Notes: generated by a model from the letters alone, not told the origin. A stretch of DNA of 64,000 nucleotides from JACVRW01 sp963850205 (GCA_963850205.1 CAWKKJ010000019.1:45966-109965); one strand, 5' to 3'; positions 16,851 to 32,590 are shown, counted from the first letter of the stretch. Numbers and translations are program-made.

Positions 16851-17575
16851 TGCCCAAGCACGGGAAGCGCTACCGGGAGAGCTACGAGAAGGTCGACCGC
16901 GACTCGACCTACGAGCCGGCCGAGGCGGTGCGCCTGATCAAGGAGTTTCCGCCCACCAAGTTCGACCAGACGGTGGAGGTGCACATCCGCACCGGTCTCA
17001 ACGTGCGCCACGCCGACCAGCAGCTGCGCGGGACGATTGCGCTGCCGAACGGTCTGGGCAAGGACATGACCGTCGCGGTCTTCGCCAAGGGCGACAAGGC
17101 TCGTGAGGCCGAGGAGGCCGGCGCCGACTTCGTGGGCGCCGAGGACCTGGCCGAGCGGGTGCAGGAGGAGGGCTTCACCGACTTCGACGTGGCCATCGCC
17201 ACCCCGGACATGATGCCGGTGGTGGGCCGGCTCGGCCGCATCCTCGGGCCCCAGGGCAAGATGCCCAACCCCAAGGTGGGCACCGTGACGATGGACGTGG
17301 CCAAGGCGGTGTCGGAGTCCAAGGCCGGCAAGGTCGAGTACCGCACCGACCGGATGGCCATCGTGCACCTGCCCATCGGCAAGCACAGCTTCGAGGAGCA
17401 GAGTCTGCTCGAGAACTACGCGGCGCTGATCGACGAGATCGTGCGCGCGAAGCCGGCCGCGGCCAAGGGCCGCTACCTGCGCTCGGTCACGCTGACCACC
17501 AGCATGGGCCCGGGCGTGAAGGTGGACCCGTCGCGAACCCGCAACCTCGTGGAGGAGCCGGCCGAGGTAGCCTGA
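16850..17575 (+). CDS. rplA: 50S ribosomal protein L1
   Basis: An intact 241-residue L1 (MPKHGKRYRESYEKVDRD) has the two-domain structure with PNGLGKDMTVAVFAKGDKA, a second domain with MMPVVGRLGRILGPQGKMPN, and C-terminal TLTTSMGPGVKVDPSRTRN. It forms the L1 stalk, which guides deacylated tRNA out of the E site. In many bacteria it also represses its own operon by binding mRNA; no specific site is recognised here. Confidence 0.97.
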   Translation: MPKHGKRYRESYEKVDRDSTYEPAEAVRLIKEFPPTKFDQTVEVHIRTGLNVRHADQQLRGTIALPNGLGKDMTVAVFAKGDKAREAEEAGADFVGAEDLAERVQEEGFTDFDVAIATPDMMPVVGRLGRILGPQGKMPNPKVGTVTMDVAKAVSESKAGKVEYRTDRMAIVHLPIGKHSFEEQSLLENYAALIDEIVRAKPAAAKGRYLRSVTLTTSMGPGVKVDPSRTRNLVEEPAEVA

Positions 17576-17714
17576 CCACCTGAATCGCCTATCTGCCCGA
17601 GACCCCCGGCGACCCATAAGCCCGGGACAGGCGGAGCACAGCGAAGCCCGGCCCTGATCGGCCGTTCCTCCTGAGCCCGCCTGCGCGCGGGCTCGATTCG
17701 TCAAGAGGAACGAG
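17576..17714 (+). promoter_or_regulatory. rplJ leader region, candidate L10-type autoregulatory leader
   Basis: The 139-base gap between rplA and rplJ holds a perfect 8-bp hairpin, GAGCCCGC-CTGCGC-GCGGGCTC (17673-17694), 20 bases before the rplJ start. Upstream is a GC-rich stretch able to form alternative pairings with GCCCGGG and GCCCGGCC. Many bacteria regulate rplJL through binding of the L10(L12)4 complex to such a leader. The assignment rests on position and pairing; I did not match the consensus. AAGAGGAACG is the ribosome-binding region. Confidence 0.35.
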
Positions 17715-18431
17715 ATGAACAAGGAAAAGAAGACAGAGGTTGTCGCCGAGGTGGCCGCCCAGATCGAGGAGTCGGAGGCGGTGTTCGCCGTCGACTACCG
17801 CGGCATCTCGGTGCCGCAGGCGGCCGAGCTGCGCGCCCAGTTGGGCGAGGCCGGGGCGCGCTTTCGCATCGTCAAGAACACGCTGACGATGCGCGCCGCC
17901 GACCAGGCGGGAGCGGAGAGCCTCAAGGAGCTGCTCGAGGGGCCCACGGCGTTCACGTTCGTCGCCGCCGAGACCGGCGACGTGGCCCTGGCCGCGAAGG
18001 CGCTCGCCCAGTTCCGGCGCCAGCACGACGTGCTCGAGTTCAAGGGCGGCGTGATGGGCGGCGAGCCGCTCACGGTCGAGCAGCTCACGGCGCTCAGCCG
18101 GCTGCCCGCGCTCGACGTGCTGCACGGCCAGCTGGTGGGCGTGATCGCCTCGCCCATCACGGGCCTGGTGCGCACGCTGAACGCGCTGCTCTCCGGGGTG
18201 GCGATCCAGCTGCAGCAGATCGTGGAGCAGGGGCTGCTGCCCGCGGGCGAGGCCCGCGGCCGAGTCCGCGCCCGACCAGGAGGCCCAGGAGGACCAGGCC
18301 GAAGAGGAGGCCGCCCAGTCGGCGGAGGGCGAGGAGACGGAGTCCTCGAGCGAGGAGGCCTCGCCGTGCCGCCGAAGAAGACTGAGAACAACAGACGCGC
18401 CCGCAGGGCGACGAAAGCGAGTAAGGAGTAA
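17715..18431 (+). CDS. rplJ: 50S ribosomal protein L10 with acidic C-terminal extension (two compensating indels)
   Basis: Residues 1-175 are a normal L10: MNKEKKTEVVAEVAAQIEES, AVFAVDYRGISVPQAAELR, FRIVKNTLTMRAA, and VLEFKGGVMGGEPLTVEQ. From about 18250 the main frame turns into a Gly/Arg-rich shadow. One base away it reads AAAESAPDQEAQEDQAEEEA and AEGEETESSSEEA, a clear acidic tail. The main frame resumes near 18360 with PPKKTENNRRARRATKASKE. The tail of about 60 residues is longer than usual for L10. L10 anchors L7/L12 dimers on the ribosome stalk. Confidence 0.9.
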   Translation: MNKEKKTEVVAEVAAQIEESEAVFAVDYRGISVPQAAELRAQLGEAGARFRIVKNTLTMRAADQAGAESLKELLEGPTAFTFVAAETGDVALAAKALAQFRRQHDVLEFKGGVMGGEPLTVEQLTALSRLPALDVLHGQLVGVIASPITGLVRTLNALLSGVAIQLQQIVEQGLLPAGEARGRVRARPGGPGGPGRRGGRPVGGGRGDGVLERGGLAVPPKKTENNRRARRATKASKE

Positions 18432-18433
18432 CC

Positions 18434-18812
18434 ATGGCTACCGCAACAGAGCTGATCGAAGAGATCAAGAAGATGTCCGTCCTCGAGCTGTCCGAGCTGA
18501 TCAAGGCGCTCGAGGAGGAGTTCGGCGTGTCCGCCACCGCGGTCGCCGCCGCCGCCCCGGCCGCCGCCGGCGACGGCGCCGCCGAGGCCGAGGAGGAGTC
18601 GAGCACGGTGGACGTCGTGCTCACCGCCTCCGGCGACAAGAAGATCCAGGTGATCAAGGTCGTGCGCGCCGCCACCGGCCTGGGCCTCAAGGAGGCCAAG
18701 GCGCTCGTCGACGAGGCCCCCAAGCCCGTCCGCGAGGGCGTGGACCGCGAGGAGGGCGAGACCCTGAAGGGCCAGATCGAGGAGGCCGGCGCGGAGCGTC
18801 GAGCTGAAGTAG
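18434..18812 (+). CDS. rplL: 50S ribosomal protein L7/L12 (one-base insertion near end)
   Basis: The protein shows the N-terminal dimer domain MATATELIEEIKKMSVLELS, an Ala-rich hinge, and the C-terminal factor-binding domain IQVIKVVRAATGLGLKEAKA. Near 18793 the sequence GCGCGGAGC has one extra G. Removing it gives EEAGASVELK and a stop at 18810-18812, the usual L7/L12 end, for 125 residues. It recruits translational GTPases. It follows rplJ after two bases. Confidence 0.93.
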
Positions 18813-18964
18813 GTGGGCGCGGCCTGGCGGCTGCCCAGCCGCCGGGCGTCGCCTTACCGACTCCTAACTCAACTCTGACCGGCCGCTGACGTTGCGCTGA
18901 GCGGTTGCTGGGAGGCCCGCCCCGATGCTGAGGGCAACCTCTGAGCAAGCGAAGGGAGCGCAGC

Positions 18965-19501
18965 ATGAAGAAGGCTTTGACACTGACCCTGGCGGTCGCC
19001 CTGTTCGGGATTCTGGCCGCTGTTGTGGTGGCCGGCGTCGGGCAGGACCGCCGGCGGGCAGCACCACGGCAGCGACCACGACCGCCGAGGACCGGACCAC
19101 CACCACCGAGGCCGAGGACCGGCGGGACGACCGCGACGACAACGCACGCGGGCGACATCTCCGGCCCGTGCGACGAGGCGGAGCACGCCAACGATCCGCG
19201 CTGCGACGGCGTCGCCGACCCGCAGCCGGCGAACCCCGCGCAGCCCAGCGGCGGCGTTGACATCTCCGGTCCCTGTGACGAGGCAGAGCACGCCAACGAC
19301 CCGCGCTGCACCGGCGGCGCCGGCCGCGTCGAGGACGACCGCGGCCACGGAGGCGACGATGCCGAGATCGACAACTCCGGTCCGGGAAACGCTGAGGACC
19401 GCGGCTTCGATGACGACTTCGACGACGACGACCACAGCGGCTCCGGCCACGGTGGCGGCGATGACGACAACTCCGGCCACGGCGGCGGGGACGACGACTG
19501 A
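18965..19501 (+). CDS. Secreted acidic repeat protein
   Basis: A signal peptide, MKKALTLTLAVALFGILAAV, is followed by a linker. The linker reads best as Thr/Asp-rich in a neighbouring frame (STTAATTTAEDRTTTTEAED), so two compensating indels near 19050 and 19140 are likely. Two copies of DISGPCDEAEHANDPRC follow, each with a Cys pair. The C-terminal 60 residues are Asp/Gly/His-rich (GFDDDFDDDDHSGSGHGGG) and suggest binding of metal or calcium ions. No family recognised. It lies just before a two-component system and mirrors the acidic-tailed protein after it. Confidence 0.65.
   Translation: MKKALTLTLAVALFGILAAVVVAGVGQDRRRAAPRQRPRPPRTGPPPPRPRTGGTTATTTHAGDISGPCDEAEHANDPRCDGVADPQPANPAQPSGGVDISGPCDEAEHANDPRCTGGAGRVEDDRGHGGDDAEIDNSGPGNAEDRGFDDDFDDDDHSGSGHGGGDDDNSGHGGGDDD
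19153..19310. repeat. Imperfect direct repeat of about 50 bp inside the acidic secreted protein
   Basis: The segment GACATCTCCGGCCCGTGCGA at 19153 recurs as GACATCTCCGGTCCCTGTGA at 19260. Each copy runs about 50 bases and encodes the 17-residue unit DISGPCDEAEHANDPRC. The copies differ at mostly silent positions, so the peptide is probably under selection. Confidence 0.75.
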
Positions 19502-19565
19502 CGACTCCGGACCGGGCGCCGGGACTTCGGTCCCGGCGCTAGCCGCCTGCCAGCATTCGGCGCTG

Positions 19566-20290
19566 ATGGCCACCGGCAGGCGCACGGTCCTGATGGTCGA
19601 GGACGAGTCCTCGATCACCGAGCCCCTGAGCGAGGCACTCCAGCGCGAGGGCTTCGATACCGAGATCGCCCGCACAGCACGGGAGGCGATCGAGTCCGCC
19701 GAGCGAATCGGGCCGGACCTCGTCCTGCTCGACGTGATGCTTCCGGATGGCTCCGGTTTGGAGGTATGCCGCCGGCTGCGCGAGCGGTCGAAGGTGCCGA
19801 TCATCATGCTCACCGCGCGCGGCGAGGAGACCGACCGCGTCGTGGGGCTCGAGCTCGGCGCCGACGACTACATCGTCAAGCCCTTCAGCGCCCGCGAGGT
19901 GGCCGCGCGGATCCGCGCCGTGCTCCGGCGCGCCGACGAGCCGGCGGCATCGCCCCCAGAGGCGCCCGAGGGCCGGTGACGGTCGGCCCGCTGGTGCTCG
20001 ATCCTGGGCGGCGCGCGGCCGCCCTGGCCGGGACCGAGCTCGATCTCACCCGGCGCGAGTTCGAGCTGCTCGAGCTGTTGATGCGCGAGGCCGGGACCGT
20101 GGTCACTCGCGAGCGGCTGATCGACGAGGTCTGGGACACCAACTGGTTCGGCTCCACCAAGACCCTCGACGTGCACGTGTCGAGCCTGCGCCGCAAGCTG
20201 GGCGACGACTCAAACGACCCGCGCTTCATCCACACCGTGCGCGGCGTGGGCTTTCGCTTCGCCGCTCCCGACGAGCTGGCCACCGGATGA
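19566..20290 (+). CDS. OmpR/PhoB-family response regulator (one indel)
   Basis: The receiver domain starts RRTVLMVEDESSITEPLSEA, with acidic pocket residues near 12-13. It has LVLLDVMLPDG (phospho-acceptor Asp56), MLTARGEE and YIVKPFSAREV (Lys). Near 19970 the frame changes into VGPLVLDPGRRAAALAGTEL and the winged-helix DNA-binding domain, with REFELLELLMREAGTVVTRE, STKTLDVHVSSLRRKLGDD and FIHTVRGVGFRF. After one correction the product is about 240 residues. Its TGA overlaps the ATG of the downstream kinase (ATGA), so the pair is co-translated. Target genes are unknown; the flanking acidic proteins are candidates. Confidence 0.88.
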
Positions 20291-21708
20291 GCCTGCGCGC
20301 GCGCCTGCTGCTCGCGTTCGCCTACGTGCTGGTCCTGGTGATCGTGGCGCTGGAGGTGCCGCTCGCGCTCAACCTCTCCAAGCGGGTCGACGCGGAGATC
20401 CGCAGCGAGGCTCAGGGTCAGGCCCAGTTGCTGTCCGCGGGTGCCTCGGGGCGGCTCGATGACCGCGAGCAGCTCGAGCCGCTGGTGGAGAGCTCGGCGG
20501 AGGACCTCGGCGGCCGGGTGATCGTGGTCGACGAGAACGGCAGCCTGCTGGCTGACTCGGAGCGGGAGGACGCGCGGGGTGACTACAGCAGCCGCCCCGA
20601 GGTGGCCGCGGCGCTGCGGGGCCGCGCCTCGCAGGGCGAGCGCCGCAGCGAGTCGCTCAACGAGGACCTGCTGTTCACAGCGGTTCCGATCGTGGTCGAG
20701 GGCCGGCCGGCGGGGGCCGTGCGCGTCACCCAGGGAGTGGACGCCGTCGAGACCGAGGTGCGAAACGACGTGATCGCCCTGATCGGCGTGGGCGTCGTCG
20801 CCCTGCTGCTCGGCCTGGGCGTGGCCTGGCTCTTGGCGGGGTCGCTGGCCAGGCCGCTGCGAGGTCTCGCCGCGAGCGCGCGCCGAGTCGCGGGCGGCGA
20901 CCTCGATTCGCGTGCCGATGTGTCGGGTTCGACCGAGCAACGCGAGGTGGCCACCGCGTTCAACGACATGACCGGTCGCCTCGGCCGCTCGCTGCGCGCG
21001 CAGCGTGAATTCGTGGCCAACGCCTCGCACCAGCTGCGAACGCCGCTCACGGGGCTGCGCCTCCGGCTGGAGGCCGCCGCCGCCAAGAGCAGCGAGCCGG
21101 AGGTGAGGGAAGAGCTCGCCGCGGCCGAGCACGAGACGGATCGGCTCGCCCGGCTTCTCTCGGAGCTGCTCACGCTGGCGGGCGAGCGCGAACGACCGCC
21201 CGCCGAGCCCGTGGACGTCGGCGAGGCCGCGGCCGGCGCCTGCGAGCGCTGGCTGGCTCCCGCACGCCGCAGCGGACACGAGCTGACCCTCGACGAGGGC
21301 GATCCCGTGGAGGTCCGCTCCTCGGCCGAGGACGTGGCCGCCATGCTCGACAACCTGATCGAGAACGCCCTCCACTATTCGCCGTCCGGCACGCACGTGG
21401 TGGTCGGCTGGCGCGCGGAGGGCCGGCGGGTCCGGATCGCGGTGGCCGACGAGGGTCCGGGAATCGAAGAGAGCGAGCGCGAGCGCATCTTCGAGCGCTT
21501 CTACCGAGGTTCGGCCAGCCAGGCCGGCGCGCCCGGCACCGGGCTCGGCCTCAACGTGGTCGAGGCGTTGGCCAAGCGCTGGGACGGCGAGGCATCGCTC
21601 ACGAACCGCCCGGGGGGCGGGGCCAGGGCGGAGATCGTTCTGCCGGGGCACAGCTCCTTACCCACTCCTGACCCGCAGCTCGACGAGGCGTTACCGAGGC
21701 GGGGCTAG
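20287..21708 (+). CDS. Sensor histidine kinase
   Basis: The intact 473-residue kinase has a first membrane helix (LLLAFAYVLVLVIVALEVPL) and an extracytoplasmic sensor of about 130 residues. The second helix is VIALIGVGVVALLLGLGVAW. A HAMP domain follows (LARPLRGLAASARRVAGGDL), then the H-box VANASHQLRTPLTGLRL (His248), N-box DNLIENALHYSP (about 355-366), and G-boxes DEGPGIEE and GTGLGLNVVEAL. It autophosphorylates and passes phosphate to the regulator encoded just upstream. The sensor domain has no recognisable ligand fold. Neighbouring secreted acidic proteins could be ligands or outputs. Confidence 0.93.
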   Translation: MSLRARLLLAFAYVLVLVIVALEVPLALNLSKRVDAEIRSEAQGQAQLLSAGASGRLDDREQLEPLVESSAEDLGGRVIVVDENGSLLADSEREDARGDYSSRPEVAAALRGRASQGERRSESLNEDLLFTAVPIVVEGRPAGAVRVTQGVDAVETEVRNDVIALIGVGVVALLLGLGVAWLLAGSLARPLRGLAASARRVAGGDLDSRADVSGSTEQREVATAFNDMTGRLGRSLRAQREFVANASHQLRTPLTGLRLRLEAAAAKSSEPEVREELAAAEHETDRLARLLSELLTLAGERERPPAEPVDVGEAAAGACERWLAPARRSGHELTLDEGDPVEVRSSAEDVAAMLDNLIENALHYSPSGTHVVVGWRAEGRRVRIAVADEGPGIEESERERIFERFYRGSASQAGAPGTGLGLNVVEALAKRWDGEASLTNRPGGGARAEIVLPGHSSLPTPDPQLDEALPRRG

Positions 21709-21721
21709 GTTCGGAGGAGCG

Positions 21722-22195
21722 ATGAACGCGAGACGAATCGCCGCCGGGGCCGCCCTGCTGATCGGCGGGCTGATAGCGGCGGTGGGCATCGGCCTGCTGG
21801 CCAACACCATCTCGGGAGACAGCGTGGGCCTCTCGGCCGAGCCGCTGCGCGCCGGCGACACGCTGGCTCCTCCCGCGGCGGACGAGGCGCGACGGGCGGC
21901 TCGGGACAGGCGCCGCGCGGAGCGCCGCCGGGCCGAGCGGGCGCGCCGCCGGGCCGTCGCACGCGAGAAGCGCGCCAGACAGCAGCAGGCGGCGCCGCCG
22001 GCCGAAGCGGCTCCCCCGGCGCCCGTCACGCCGGACGACAACGGCGGGGGTTTCGAGCCCGGAGACGATGACGGCAGCGGACAGGGGCGGGGCCGAGGCC
22101 GCTCGGGCGGTGACTCCGGGGGCGACGACTCCGGGGGCGACGACTCCGGGGGCGATGACTCGGGCGGCGGCTCGGACGACTTCGACGACGACTGA
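21722..22195 (+). CDS. Membrane-anchored protein with basic, proline-rich and acidic DSGGD-repeat tail
   Basis: The 157-residue protein has one N-terminal hydrophobic segment (AAGALLLIGG-like, residues 7-30). A highly basic Arg/Ala stretch follows (about 55-90, ARRAARDRRRAERRRAERA), then a Pro/Ala stretch, and then an acidic Gly/Asp tail with three DSGGD units ending SDDFDDD. The charge layout (basic near the membrane, acidic at the tip) is striking. No family recognised. It follows the kinase by 13 bases and probably belongs to the same transcript. The tail resembles that of the secreted protein before the two-component genes. Confidence 0.65.
   Translation: MNARRIAAGAALLIGGLIAAVGIGLLANTISGDSVGLSAEPLRAGDTLAPPAADEARRAARDRRRAERRRAERARRRAVAREKRARQQQAAPPAEAAPPAPVTPDDNGGGFEPGDDDGSGQGRGRGRSGGDSGGDDSGGDDSGGDDSGGGSDDFDDD
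22112..22156. repeat. Tandem 15-bp repeat, three copies
   Basis: The unit GACTCCGGGGGCGAC occurs at 22112-22126 and 22127-22141, and with one change at 22142-22156. A partial fourth copy follows. Each unit encodes DSGGD, so copy-number change would alter the acidic tail without breaking the frame. Confidence 0.85.
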
Positions 22196-22227
22196 GGCGG
22201 CCGGCCGTAGCATTCCGCGCCGGAGCC

Positions 22228-22607
22228 GCCTCGCCTCGACCACGTCGTCATCCACGTCTCCGACTGGGAGCGCTCGAACGCGTTCTACCGCGACGTGGTC
22301 GGGGCGGAGCTGGTCGACAAGGGCGACGAGGAGGCCGAGTCGGCACTACCGCTTCGGCGACCAGCAGCTGAACGTGCACGGTCCGGGCATGGAGCCGCAT
22401 CCCGTGGCCGCGCGGCCCGCTCGCCGGGCGGCGCCGACCTGTGCCTCGTCTGGGACGGGCCGATCGAGGAGGCGGCCGCGCACCTGCGCACGCCACGGGG
22501 TTGAGATCGAGGAGGGGCCGGTCACCCGCTACGGGGGCCGGGGCCGCGGCACCAGCGTGTACTTCCGCGACCCGGACGGCAGCCTGCTCGAGTTCATCTC
22601 CTACCCG
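22228..22607 (+). CDS. VOC-superfamily (glyoxalase-like) protein, frame-broken
   Basis: Pieces in alternating frames assemble into one vicinal-oxygen-chelate domain. They are LDHVVIHVSDWERSNAFYRD, then HYRFGDQQLNVHGPG, then GGADLCLVWDGPIEEAAAHL, then HGVEIEEGPVTRYGGRG and VYFRDPDGSLLEFISYP. Changes occur near 22335, 22420 and 22490. The His, the Glu in LLEF and the paired beta-alpha-beta-beta-beta units fit metal-dependent glyoxalase/bleomycin-resistance proteins; the substrate is unknown. The start codon is unclear. In the raw frame no stop separates it from the downstream membrane protein; one G fewer near 22607 would give TGA. Confidence 0.7.
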
Positions 22608-23168
22608 GTGAGCCGGCGCGCGATCGCCCTGGGGTCGCTGGCGGCTGTGGCGGCGGCCGACTGGAAGATCCACAAGCGGCGCCCGCGCTGGATCGTGGTG
22701 GGCCTGTTCGACGAGCCCGCTCATCTGGCCACCGCCGCGCTGGTGCTGGTGAACCTGCCCCCGCGCTCGCCGCGCTGGTCGGCCGGCTTCATGGCCGGCG
22801 CGCTGCTGCCCGACCTCGACCACGTGCCGCTGGCCCTCTCGCGAGTGCATCCGGACATCGACCATCCCCGCCCGATCACGCACTGCCTGCTGGCGCTGGC
22901 GCCGCTGGCCGTGACCGGCGTGGTCGCCCGAGGGCCGGCGCGCGAGTACGCGCGCGGCGCGGCCGCCGGCGGGCTGGCTCATTTCGCCCGCGACCTGGCC
23001 GTGGGCACAGGGGTGACCTTGCTGCGGCCGCTGAGCAGGCGCAGCTTCCGGGTGCCCTATCCCGCTCTACGCGGGGCGCTCTGGTCGCCGCTGGCCCTCC
23101 GTGCCGCGCGACCGCAGGACACCCCGCACGCTGCGCGCGAATCGTCTACGATTTCCCTCGGCCTATAG
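22608..23168 (+). CDS. Membrane-bound metal-dependent hydrolase-like protein (YdjM/DUF457-like)
   Basis: From GTG 22608 the 186-residue product has several hydrophobic segments. It also has LLPDLDHVPLALSRVHPDID, HPRPITHCLLALAPLAV and GLAHFARDLAVGTGVTLL. The Asp-x-Asp-His, the His of ITH and the later His-x3-Asp are placed as in the YdjM/DUF457 family of putative membrane metallohydrolases, whose activity is not well defined. It reads in the same frame as the end of the VOC domain, so a fusion is possible, but separate genes are more likely. Confidence 0.6.
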   Translation: MSRRAIALGSLAAVAAADWKIHKRRPRWIVVGLFDEPAHLATAALVLVNLPPRSPRWSAGFMAGALLPDLDHVPLALSRVHPDIDHPRPITHCLLALAPLAVTGVVARGPAREYARGAAAGGLAHFARDLAVGTGVTLLRPLSRRSFRVPYPALRGALWSPLALRAARPQDTPHAARESSTISLGL

Positions 23169-23242
23169 CCGTAGCCGTTCCTCGATAGCCGCGCCGGCAC
23201 ATATTCCCGGCGCCTCGGAACGGGGTCCGTGATGGCCGAGCG

Positions 23243-23284
23243 GACCCGCGCGAGCGGGTCGGCAACCGCCCCCTGAGGGGGCGG
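23243..23284 (+). promoter_or_regulatory. Two hairpins in the rpoB leader
   Basis: GACCCGC-GCGA-GCGGGTC (23243-23260) is a 7-bp stem with a GNRA-type tetraloop. CCGCCCCC-TGA-GGGGGCGG (23266-23284) is an 8-bp stem. Both lie about 85-125 bases before the rpoB start. TATTCT at 23297-23302 could be a -10 element, but there is no convincing -35. Together they may form a terminator, attenuator or processing site ahead of rpoBC. Confidence 0.45.
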
Positions 23285-23367
23285 ATCTCAGTCTGCTATT
23301 CTGGTGGGTCGCGCTTTGCGCCCGTCTCGCCTCCCCTCTGAACCACCACTTTGAAGGAGCCGCTGTC

Positions 23368-26973
<3,606 letters not shown>

Positions 26974-26982
26974 GGGACCACA

Positions 26983-31060
<4,078 letters not shown>

Positions 31061-31074
31061 CTGAGCAGTTCGGG

Positions 31075-31106
31075 ACGGCGCGGCGCCGAGGGGCGTCGCG
31101 CCGTTT
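31075..31106 (+). terminator. Intrinsic terminator after rpoC
   Basis: ACGGCGCG pairs with CGCGCCGT, and five further inner pairs close a GAGG loop, for a 13-bp stem with one wobble. It is followed directly by TTT. It begins 15 bases after the rpoC stop. Confidence 0.8.
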
Positions 31107-31153
31107 CGCGTTCTGGGCGCCGTCTCGTCGGCGGCCCGGCGCCCGCTTCCTCC

Positions 31154-31205
31154 GGGGGTAAGGCGCTTTATGACGTGAGATGACGACCTAAAGCGCCTCA
31201 CCCCC
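31154..31205. repeat. Long inverted repeat between convergent rpoC and DUF11-like gene
   Basis: AGGCGCTTTA (31161-31170) and TAAAGCGCCT (31189-31198) are perfect complements around an 18-base spacer. After one mismatch the stem continues with GGGGGT/ACCCCC, giving 16 of 17 pairs. One arm overlaps the last codons of the minus-strand gene. It may act as a two-way terminator, since the rpoC terminator lies 50 bases before it, or as a protein-binding site. Confidence 0.7.
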
Positions 31206-31945
31206 TCGGGTGAGGGCCGGCGGGGCCGGTCCGTGTCTAGCCGCGTGACCGCCGCCGTGGCGGCGCTGGGCGGGCAGCACGGTCGTGCAGACCCGCGTCC
31301 GCCTCGTGCGGATGTTGGAGCCGCTCACGGTGGCCCGCAGACAGACCCGGCGCCGGCTGGTCACGTTCGCGGCCCGAAGGGTCAGCCGGAACCGCAGCGC
31401 GCGGTTGTCGGGCAGGCGGTCGGTGTTCCAGCAGGCCTTGCCGTTGCGCAGCCGGGCTCCCCCGCGCCGGGCGATGGTGAGCCCCGACGGGACGCTCACG
31501 CAGACTCGGAAGTTGAGCGCCGGTCCGGGGCCGCGGTTCCTGACCTTCGTGACCGTCTTGGCCTGGTCGCCCGGCTCGAGTCGCTGGCCGCTGATGCCGT
31601 TGTCGATTACGAGGTCCGGCCGCCGCGCTCGGATGCTGGCCTCGTCGGTGTCGTTGGGCGGCACCGAGTCGGGCTCGTCGGCGTCCACGCGCGCGGCGAC
31701 CGTGAGCCGCCCGGCCTCGAGTGGGCGCAGGCGCAGCCGCACGGTGCGGCTCTCGCCCACGGCCAGGTTACCCAGGCCGCACTCCGTGCTCACGCCCGGC
31801 CGGCAGCCCGACTGCGCGATGCTGGCGCCCAGCGTCTGGGCCCGGGCGCCGCTGCGGGTGGCCTCGAGCTGGACGTTGGTGGCGGCCGATGGGCCGTTGT
31901 TGACCACCCGCAGGCGCCAGAGGTCGGCGGCCGCTCCGATCAAGG
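31188..31945 (-). CDS. DUF11/CARDB-like repeat protein, N-terminus apparently missing
   Basis: The frame encodes Ig-like beta-sandwich repeats: LRVVNNGPSAATNVQLEATR, then DLVIDNGISGQRLEPGDQAK with RNRGPGPALNFRVCVSVPSG. It ends in a basic Arg/His tail. Such repeats are common in cell-surface proteins of actinobacteria. The visible part begins in the middle of the first repeat, has no signal peptide and only a TTG candidate start (31945). The frame is open into the HAD gene upstream. The gene is therefore 5'-truncated, frame-broken, or misjoined in assembly. Four Cys in the second half could form disulfides. Confidence 0.5.
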
Positions 31946-31948
31946 TTC

Positions 31949-32446
31949 TTATACATCCTCCGCCCAGGCCAGCAGCTCGTCGACCTGGCCGTCGGTCAGC
32001 CCCTCCGCCGCCCTCGTCTCCACCAGCAGCGTGGGCGCCGCCCGCCCCTCGGCCCAGGCGAAGCACTCCTCGTTGAGGTTGTCGTCCACCCAGGCCGCCG
32101 GGCGGTCGCCGGCGTACTCGTCGATGGCCTCCACCTTCCAGTGGGCGGTGCCGAACACCGCTCGGCCGTCGAAGGTAAGGCAGGGCAGGTCGCGGAAGGG
32201 CAGCTTGAGGATGAAGGGCAGGTGCTCATTGGCGCGTTCCTCCCATCCGGTGGCCCACACCAGCTCGAAACCTTCAGCTAGCCTGACCAGCCGTTCCCCG
32301 AGGTTCTCGGGGATGCAGTGCGCCACACCGTCGATCCAGTGCAGGGGACCGGGCAGGGGCCCGGCGTCGGGTGCGAAGCCGAAGAGGCTGATCACGCCGT
32401 CGACATCGAGGAAAAGGATCGGGGGGTTTGTGTCGTTGGTCGCCAA
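31949..32446 (-). CDS. HAD-like domain protein
   Basis: The 165-residue protein opens MATNDTNPPILFLDVDGVIS, where FLDVDGV is HAD motif I (two Asp). Other parts are FELVWATGWEERANEHL (motif II-like Thr), WKVEAIDEYAGDRPAAWVDD (motif III Lys and motif IV Asp pair), and ends ELLAWAEDV. The family contains small phosphatases and nucleotidases acting on unknown metabolites. It has close relatives among actinobacterial 'HAD domain-containing' proteins (from general knowledge). It is divergent from the transporter-like gene at 32591 and its TAA borders the DUF11-like frame. Confidence 0.8.
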   Translation of the reverse strand: MATNDTNPPILFLDVDGVISLFGFAPDAGPLPGPLHWIDGVAHCIPENLGERLVRLAEGFELVWATGWEERANEHLPFILKLPFRDLPCLTFDGRAVFGTAHWKVEAIDEYAGDRPAAWVDDNLNEECFAWAEGRAAPTLLVETRAAEGLTDGQVDELLAWAEDV

Positions 32447-32590
32447 GGTGTTGCTTAGCCGTAACCGGGGTAGGCCTGAAGTTGACGATAGGCCCGCCTT
32501 GTCGACTATGGGGGAGGCGGACGGGCCTCCAGCACGAATATCCGGGGGAGCCAGTCGCTTCCCTGTCCTGATTTCGACTCACACCATCAG

